NCBI RefSeq assembly: GCF_003626695.1
Contig: NZ_RBAH01000011.1
Location: 1-64,000 of the forward strand
Length of the DNA: 64,000 nt
Direction of reading: 5' to 3'
DNA from: Paenibacillus ginsengarvi
GTDB taxonomy: Bacteria; Bacillota; Bacilli; Paenibacillales; NBRC-103111
The notes below the pieces were generated by a model. The model saw only the letters and a list, made by a program, of their open reading frames with translations. It was not told the DNA's origin and searched no databases. Position numbers and translations under genes: made by a program. Shown piece by piece: positions 58,854 to 64,000 of the stretch (position 1 is its first letter; each line of letters starts with the position of its first letter).

Positions 58854-60152
58854 TTATCGGTAAGCCGGCAGCCAGCTCCCGTGCCTTTCAATCAGCTCGT
58901 CGCACATCGCCACGATATCGTCGATCGACAGTTCCGCCGACGTATGCGGATCGAGCAGGGCCGCCTGATAAATATGCTCCTTCTTTTGCGTAATCGCCGC
59001 CTCGATCGTCAGCAGCTGCGTGTTGATGTTCGTCCGGTTGAGCGCGGCGCATTGCGGCGGCAGCACACCTGCGTACGTCGGCGTCACGCCGCTCGAATCG
59101 GCGATGCAGGCGACCTCGACGCACGCCTCGCGGGGCAAGTTTTCGATCAGTCCGGTGTTCATCACGTTCCCGCCGAATTTGAACGGAGTGTCCGTTTCAA
59201 TGGCGTCCAGAATGTACGAAATATATTCATGGGAGCGCGTATGCGTCAGCCCTTCGTTGCCTATCAGCTCGCCGCGCATCGTTTTCCACCGGTCGATCGC
59301 CCATACGCACCGGCGCGGATATTCGTCCAGCGGAATGTTAAACCTCTCGATCAGCTCCGGGTAGCTTCGTTTGATGAAATACGGGTGGTACTCGGCGTTA
59401 TGCTCGGAGGATTCGGTAATGTAATAGCCGAAGCGCTGCATCAGCTCGAACCGGACCATGTCGCTGTGCTTCTCCTGCTGCTTTAGGGCGGCGCGCCGTT
59501 TAATTTCCGGGTACAAGTCCACGCCGTTTTTCGTAATTTCGAGCAGCCACGCCATATGATTGATGCCGGCGATTTTCCACTGCACGCCCTGCTCCTCCAT
59601 GCCCAAGTGCTTAAGCAGCCTCGGCGCGCACACCTGTACGCTGTGGCACAGCCCGACCGTCTTCACCCCGCCGTACGTGTTCATAACGTTCGTCAACACG
59701 GCCATCGGATTCGTGTAGTTGAAGAACAGCGCGTCCGGACAAACCTCCTCGATATCGCGGGCGATCCCGAGCACGACGGGAATTGTGCGCAGATTGCGGA
59801 AAATGCCGCCGATCCCAACCGTATCGGCGATCGTCTGGCGCAAGCCGTACTTCTTCGGCACCTCGAAGTCGGTGATCGTGCATGGATCGTAACCGCCCAC
59901 CTGAATCGTATTGATGATGTATTTGGCTCCGCGCAGCGCTTCCTTGCGGTCGGCATACGCCTTGACGGCGCAGCCGCTGCCCAGCTTGCCGATCAGATGG
60001 GTCAGCATCCGCTCGGCGTCCTTCAGCCTTTCCGCATCGATGTCGAACAGGGCGAATTCGAACTGCTGCAGCGACGGTACGAGCATGCAATCCCCTAGCA
60101 CATTTTTGGCAAAGGCGACGCTGCCCGCCCCGATGAACGTCATTTTGTCCAC
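58854..60152 (-). CDS. GH4-family NAD/Mn-dependent glycosidase (alpha-glucosidase/galacturonidase-like)
   Basis: A GTG start follows GGAGGG at 8 nt. N-terminal NAD-binding loop: KMTFIGAGSVAFAKNVLGDC. The GH4 markers follow: INTIQVGGYDPCTITDFEVP, NYTNPMAVLTNVMNTYGGVK, GLCHSVQ with the metal-ligand Cys and His, and WKIAGINHMAWLLEITKNG. The length of 432 residues is normal. It resembles B. subtilis LplD/MelA-type enzymes acting on alpha-galacturonides or alpha-galactosides. It is divergent from AraC regulator B at 60281. Confidence 0.92.
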   Translation of the reverse strand: MDKMTFIGAGSVAFAKNVLGDCMLVPSLQQFEFALFDIDAERLKDAERMLTHLIGKLGSGCAVKAYADRKEALRGAKYIINTIQVGGYDPCTITDFEVPKKYGLRQTIADTVGIGGIFRNLRTIPVVLGIARDIEEVCPDALFFNYTNPMAVLTNVMNTYGGVKTVGLCHSVQVCAPRLLKHLGMEEQGVQWKIAGINHMAWLLEITKNGVDLYPEIKRRAALKQQEKHSDMVRFELMQRFGYYITESSEHNAEYHPYFIKRSYPELIERFNIPLDEYPRRCVWAIDRWKTMRGELIGNEGLTHTRSHEYISYILDAIETDTPFKFGGNVMNTGLIENLPREACVEVACIADSSGVTPTYAGVLPPQCAALNRTNINTQLLTIEAAITQKKEHIYQAALLDPHTSAELSIDDIVAMCDELIERHGSWLPAYR

Positions 60153-60202
60153 TTTCCATTCCCTCCGAATCTTGATCGTTTCTCTATATTGGGTGCCTCG
60201 AA

Positions 60203-60238
60203 TTAAGCGCTTACGAACTTCCTCATTGCTGCTATACT
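60203..60238 (+). promoter_or_regulatory. Promoter and AAGCGCTT palindrome for AraC B / GH4
   Basis: TTAAGCGCTTA (60203-60213) overlaps TTACGA (60211-60216), which is 16 bp before TATACT (60233-60238), pointing toward AraC B. The palindrome lies in the divergent gap and resembles half of a cre site; CcpA or the AraC protein could bind. Confidence 0.5.
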
Positions 60239-60280
60239 AGTGCATAAGATGAAATCGATACGATCGGGGTGGTTTCCTTC

Positions 60281-61174
60281 ATGTTCCCTCACGAGTTGTG
60301 CAGCCGCAAAACGTTTCAATTCCACTACATGACCCCGTCCGCGCTAAGCATGCGTCTCGGCGGGATCGGCTGGCAGCACGTCACTTCGACGGAGTACCGC
60401 TATGACGGCCTGAAACGGAGAGACGGCGAAGGCACGATATTCCAGTTCACCTTGTCCGGACAAGGCACGATCCGTCATGGCGACCGCGAATACGTGGTGC
60501 CGAAGCATTGCGGCTTTTTGTGCACGCTGCCGAGCGACCATGAGTACTATTACGACGAAGCGTACGGGCCGTGGGAGTTCCTGTTTATCGCCGTAAGAGG
60601 CGAGGACGCCATCCGCCACTGGAATTCGCTGATCGACCGTTTCGGCCCGGTCGTCCCGTTCGATGAGCAGCTCGAGCCGTTCCTCTGCATCAGCGAGCTG
60701 TACGCGCTCATTTACCGGAACGCCGAGCTGGACAAATACGAGGTTTCCGCCCGGCTGTACCGGTTCGTGCTGGAGCTGAACCGGATCTCGGAAGGCTACG
60801 GAATCGTGCCGTACAAAGACTCGCCGGAGCCGGTCCGCACGGCTATCCGCCTGATGCAGACGCAATACGCCGCCCCGCTTGCGCTGGACGATATCGCCGC
60901 AAGCGCCGGCTTGTCGAAATACCATTTCAGCCGTGTCTTTCTGAACAAAACCGGCATTCAGCCGATGCACTATTTGCGCAAAATCCGCATCGAGAAGGCA
61001 TCCGCCCTCCTCGCTCAGACGAACAAAACGATGGAGGCAATCGCCCGCGAAACCGGCTTCGAGGGCAGCAACTATTTTATCCGCGTCTTCAAATCGCTGG
61101 TCGGCATGACGCCGAGCCAGTATCGGCAAAGCCTCGGCCCGGAAACGGCCCACGCCCTGCGGATCGAGAAATGA
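60281..61174 (+). CDS. AraC-family regulator B
   Basis: The ATG at 60281 follows GGGGTGG at 8 nt. The N-terminal half is a cupin-type sensor (IFQFTLSGQGTIRHGDREYV, PKHCGFLCTLPSDHEYYYDE). The two HTH motifs are at residues about 195-290: LDDIAASAGLSKYHFSRVFL and TMEAIARETGFEGSNYFIRV. It is divergent from the GH4 gene and convergent with a solute-binding-protein gene. Likely a sugar-responsive activator of this block. Confidence 0.92.
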   Translation: MFPHELCSRKTFQFHYMTPSALSMRLGGIGWQHVTSTEYRYDGLKRRDGEGTIFQFTLSGQGTIRHGDREYVVPKHCGFLCTLPSDHEYYYDEAYGPWEFLFIAVRGEDAIRHWNSLIDRFGPVVPFDEQLEPFLCISELYALIYRNAELDKYEVSARLYRFVLELNRISEGYGIVPYKDSPEPVRTAIRLMQTQYAAPLALDDIAASAGLSKYHFSRVFLNKTGIQPMHYLRKIRIEKASALLAQTNKTMEAIARETGFEGSNYFIRVFKSLVGMTPSQYRQSLGPETAHALRIEK

Positions 61175-61260
61175 CGGGGCGTGCGCGATTTTCGCGGCCG
61201 GCGGCGGCTGCGCTGGCAAGCGCTTTGGCAAGACCGCGCTTAAACGGTCAGCCGCATCCG

Positions 61261-62607
61261 TTACTTGCTCTTCTCCTTCTCCAGCTCCTGCTTCAGCTTC
61301 TCGTCAAGCTGCCGCAGCGCTGTGTTCGTATCGGCTTTGCCGCTCGCCACATCGTGGAACGCCTGCGCCATCGAGTCCTGTTGAACGACGGTCGGGACGG
61401 TCGCGAGACCGGCTTTCCGTTTCGGCGAATACGGGGCCCACTCCTCGTAATAGAATAGCGATTTAAAGTTTTTGCTCTTCAGATCGGGCCGGTCCTGGGC
61501 GTAAGCGTCCCGGATCGTTTTGCTCGCCACTGTCGGCAGCATCCCTTTTTTGGAATCGGCCATCTGTACGTCGTCGCTGACCATCTCCATAATGACTTGG
61601 AACGCATCTTCCTTATGCTTGCTCGTCGCGGATATCGACCAGTAGGCGGGGCCGCGCCAGGCCATCTTTTTCGGAGCGCCCTGAATCGTCGGATACGTGA
61701 CGATATCCCAGTCGATCTCCGGCGGAATCGGCAAGTATTGACTGTATTGGTTCACTTGCATGGCGACGTTTCCTTTTTTGAACGCGTCGTTAATTTCCGC
61801 CGGGCGGGTAGCCTCGATTTTGTTGTTCGGCAGCTCGTAAAACCGCAGGAAATTGGCGAACAGCGGCTTCCATTTCTCGAGATCGTACAAGCCGTCGCTG
61901 TTCGGATCGAGGATCGGGTAGCCGAACGTATTGTCGCGCAGCATCGCCATAATGTTGGCGCTGAAGCCTCGGTACACGGTGCCGCCGTCCGTGCGGCTCA
62001 TTTTTTTGGCGATCTCGTACGTTTCGTCGAACGTCATTCCGTCCTTCGGATAAGGCACCCCGAATTTATCGAACAAGCCTTTGTTGTACGTAAGCACCAT
62101 CGGGAAATACGGCGCGTAAGGAATGCCGTACAGCGCACCCGTTTGACCGGCGTCGATCATCTCCTGCACGAAGGGAGCGTTCAGGCGCGACAAGTCAACC
62201 TTCAGCTTCTTTACGTATTCGTTCAAATCGGTGCCGAGCTTCAGGTCGAGATAGTTATTTTTCAGATTCGGCACGTCGGTGCGGATCAGATCGGGCGTTT
62301 CTCCGCGCGCTACAAGCTCCGGCAGCGAGTTCCCTTTGTCCGGCGGAATGTACTTGAACGTGATGTACGGAAATTTTTTCTCGAGCGCGGCCCGAAACCG
62401 GTCGTTGAATTCCTGCTCGGGCACACCGAGCCCGAATACGGTCAGCGTAATCGGCTCTTTTTTTACCTCCGGCGACGGTCCGGTTAGCGGCGTCTTCGAC
62501 GCTTCTCTTCCCTCCGATCCCAAGCCTCCCCCGCTGCTTCCCCCGCATGCTGTGAGCGCAATCATCGATAGTCCCAATATTAGCGGCAGTCCGAATTTGT
62601 TGTTCAT
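61261..62607 (-). CDS. Family-1 extracellular solute-binding lipoprotein (4 of 4)
   Basis: The ATG at 62607 follows GGAGG at 8 nt; an ATG six bases earlier is too close to that site. The lipoprotein signal is MNNKFGLPLILGLSMIALTA with lipobox LTAC, followed by a Gly-rich linker. The binding fold reads LVARGETPDLIRTDVPNLKN, YGIPYAPYFPMVLTYNKGLF, DKFGVPYPKDGMTFDETYEI and a C-terminal helix (TNTALRQLDEKLKQELEKE). No permease is adjacent. It lies next to the divergent GntR-sensor fusion at 63097, a likely regulator. Confidence 0.95.
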   Translation of the reverse strand: MNNKFGLPLILGLSMIALTACGGSSGGGLGSEGREASKTPLTGPSPEVKKEPITLTVFGLGVPEQEFNDRFRAALEKKFPYITFKYIPPDKGNSLPELVARGETPDLIRTDVPNLKNNYLDLKLGTDLNEYVKKLKVDLSRLNAPFVQEMIDAGQTGALYGIPYAPYFPMVLTYNKGLFDKFGVPYPKDGMTFDETYEIAKKMSRTDGGTVYRGFSANIMAMLRDNTFGYPILDPNSDGLYDLEKWKPLFANFLRFYELPNNKIEATRPAEINDAFKKGNVAMQVNQYSQYLPIPPEIDWDIVTYPTIQGAPKKMAWRGPAYWSISATSKHKEDAFQVIMEMVSDDVQMADSKKGMLPTVASKTIRDAYAQDRPDLKSKNFKSLFYYEEWAPYSPKRKAGLATVPTVVQQDSMAQAFHDVASGKADTNTALRQLDEKLKQELEKEKSK

Positions 62608-63096
62608 AGACATGACCTCCCGATTGAATTTGTGTGGAATTTGCAATAACTAGAACATATGTTCGATTATAAGGTTAAAGCCACCCCCTCCTCGCACATT
62701 TCCTGCGCGAAGATGATTCGCAAGCGATACATCGCCGTTTAGCAATCGCTTTCAATTTGCCGCCGATCGCATAAAATTGCTTTCGTCCCGCACGGATCGT
62801 TAGCTCTTCCACAACCCGGGATAGTTCAATATCGCTTGTTACTTGGATTATATCGATTCCGGGCCCGGATAAATATAGGATATTGTTTTGATAAACGTTC
62901 AAATTATTGCGGCCGATTCGTTCCTTTCCAGCAGCGGTCGAAACAGTCGGTATGCGGCATGACAATTGATACGGCATCGGGTATAATTAGCCAAGTGTAT
63001 TCCATGAACGGCGGACAAGTCATACGGCGACTTCCGGTTCGGCCCGCAGGATTCCGCCGCGGCTCGAATCGGGGCGCTTTCAACGGAGTGGTTTAG
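62608..63096. other. Intergenic stretch with a doubtful small frame
   Basis: About 490 bp between the divergent solute-binding-protein and GntR-fusion genes. A minus-strand frame (62675-62977; core NNILYLSGPGIDIIQVTSDI, VVEELTIRAGRKQFYAIGGK) has protein-like composition but no ribosome binding site or recognised family. Operators for the GntR fusion are expected here; I found no clean palindrome. Confidence 0.35.
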
Positions 63097-64000
63097 GTGA
63101 GCGCAACTTCCAAACGATCCGGCTCCAGAACGCGACTGGAGCAGTTGATACAAACGTTACGGGACGAAATCGTCTCCGGCGCGAGAGCCGAGGGCGCCTA
63201 CATCCCCTCCGAGCTGACGTTATGCGAGCAGTTCGGCCTGAGCAAAAAGACCGTACGCAAAGGGCTGGATGTACTCGTAAACGAAGGCTTGCTCGAAAAG
63301 GTTCCGCGAATCGGCGCCCGGGTGACCGGAGCGGCCAGTTCCGAACCAATCGTCATTACATTCGGCTACTATCCGAAGCTCGTACGCGAAATTCGGCTGC
63401 AGCACATGATCGAATCGTTCAACAAGCTGCATGGCAGCATCCGCGTGCAGGCTATTCCAATTTCCCATCACTACGACCAGACTCTCAATACCCGGCGGCT
63501 GCAGGACGACAGCCTCGACGTCGTTACGATCAATGCGCACGATATCGAATATTTTACCCAGGCGGACGATGGCACCTGCCCGCTCGAGCCGCTTGCTCCG
63601 GTGGGCGGCATCTATCCGTTTCTCGAGCAGCCTTTCCGTGCGGACGGCGGCGGGCTTTACGCCCTGCCATTTGTGTTTACGCCGGTCATTCTATGCTACA
63701 ACAAGGAGCATTTTCACGAAAAAGAACTGCCCGAGCCGGACAGCAGCTGGACATGGGAGGATTTGCGGCAAGCGGGCCATGCTTTGTCCAATGGCGCCAA
63801 TCGGTTCGGCTTTTATTTTCATCTGCCCTCCGGCAACCGCTGGCCGATTTTCCTGCTCCAGAACAATGTGGCCTTTCGGACGGATGGGCAAGGCGGCTAC
63901 ATCCTGAACGTTCCGGAAGCGAAGGAGGCGCTTCGCCTATGCCGCGACCTCGTCCGCGATCCGAAGCTGTTTCCGGTTTATTTGTCGGAGAACGACAGCG
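63097..64000 (+). CDS. GntR-HTH fused to a solute-binding-protein-like sensor (cut by window edge)
   Basis: A GTG at 63097 follows GGAGTGG. Residues about 10-75 are a GntR winged helix: RLEQLIQTLRDEIVSGARAE, YIPSELTLCEQFGLSKKTVR and KGLDVLVNEGLLEKVPRIGA. From about residue 85 the frame continues as a family-1 type II binding protein: PIVITFGYYPKLVREIRLQH, IESFNKLHGSIRVQAIPISH, LDVVTINAHDIEYFTQ, LYALPFVFTPVILCYNKEHF and DSSWTWEDLRQAGHAL. There is no signal peptide or lipobox, so the binding module is cytoplasmic and presumably senses an imported sugar. The end lies outside the window. Normal GntR sensors are FCD, UTRA or LacI-type; this MalE-like type is unusual. Confidence 0.85.
   Translation, partial: MSATSKRSGSRTRLEQLIQTLRDEIVSGARAEGAYIPSELTLCEQFGLSKKTVRKGLDVLVNEGLLEKVPRIGARVTGAASSEPIVITFGYYPKLVREIRLQHMIESFNKLHGSIRVQAIPISHHYDQTLNTRRLQDDSLDVVTINAHDIEYFTQADDGTCPLEPLAPVGGIYPFLEQPFRADGGGLYALPFVFTPVILCYNKEHFHEKELPEPDSSWTWEDLRQAGHALSNGANRFGFYFHLPSGNRWPIFLLQNNVAFRTDGQGGYILNVPEAKEALRLCRDLVRDPKLFPVYLSENDS

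Noticed and set aside
62675-62977. 100-codon minus-strand frame
   Set aside because: Protein-like core but no ribosome binding site, no family and position in a divergent promoter gap; kept only as a note.
1-64000. CRISPR arrays, tRNA and rRNA genes
   Set aside because: No regular short direct repeats with unique spacers, and no cloverleaf or rRNA-like conserved segments were seen on either strand.
32137-64000. Complete Gram-positive polysaccharide utilisation locus with its own transporter
   Set aside because: Enzymes, regulators and binding proteins are present, but no permease is, so the locus cannot be called complete from this window.

Overview
The window looks like a chromosomal segment of a Paenibacillus/Cohnella-type Firmicute. 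This is inferred from strong GGAGG ribosome binding sites, frequent GTG/TTG starts, lipoprotein-type solute-binding proteins, a DinB/VOC/TetR-rich gene set and a large sugar-catabolism block. No rRNA, tRNA, CRISPR array or phage module was seen.

Left half (about 1-32 kb): an accessory, mobile-element-scarred region of small, mostly single-gene units. It holds an IS30 transposase tail at the edge, an intact IS110-family transposase with a structured upstream non-coding region, a deleted group II intron, a TnpB-only IS605/IS1341 element and a second tnpB fragment. Between them lie detoxification and housekeeping genes (four VOC proteins counting one in the right half, two DinB proteins, two DUF-type proteins, a methyltransferase, a DJ-1/PfpI protein, a metallo-beta-lactamase-fold hydrolase) and regulators with readable operators. 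A dispersed hairpin repeat with CCGTTAG/CTATCGTYTCCGTTAG ends recurs in the gaps of this half and is nearly absent from the other. Several genes are broken: an ECF sigma factor, a LysR regulator, an SMI1-like gene and fragments without starts.

Right half (about 32-64 kb): a carbohydrate-utilisation island, mostly on the minus strand. It encodes a large six-hairpin glycosidase-like protein, a nucleoside-hydrolase-like protein, a mandelate-racemase/muconate-lactonising-type enzyme, a Zn-alcohol dehydrogenase, an SDR and a PIG-L deacetylase under a divergent FCD-type GntR regulator. Further right are two BNR/sialidase-like propellers, a GH32/43-like propeller with a frameshift, GH43, GH4, a YhcH/NanQ-like protein, an esterase-like hydrolase, two Tat-exported beta-helix proteins, two AraC regulators and four family-1 solute-binding lipoproteins. 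No ABC permease or ATPase component for sugar import is encoded anywhere in the window. The likely job is binding, trimming and oxidising or isomerising decorated plant or microbial polysaccharides, with import through permeases encoded elsewhere.

The most unusual items are: a GntR-HTH fused to a solute-binding-protein-like sensor at the right edge; an ECF sigma factor fused to a BtrH/C39-like domain; LamG-like domains fused to a GyrI-like domain and to pentapeptide repeats; an upstream-peptide/terminator attenuator in front of a PF09818-type ABC ATPase; a methyltransferase with AUC where the start codon should be; and paired operators shared by two sugar operons.
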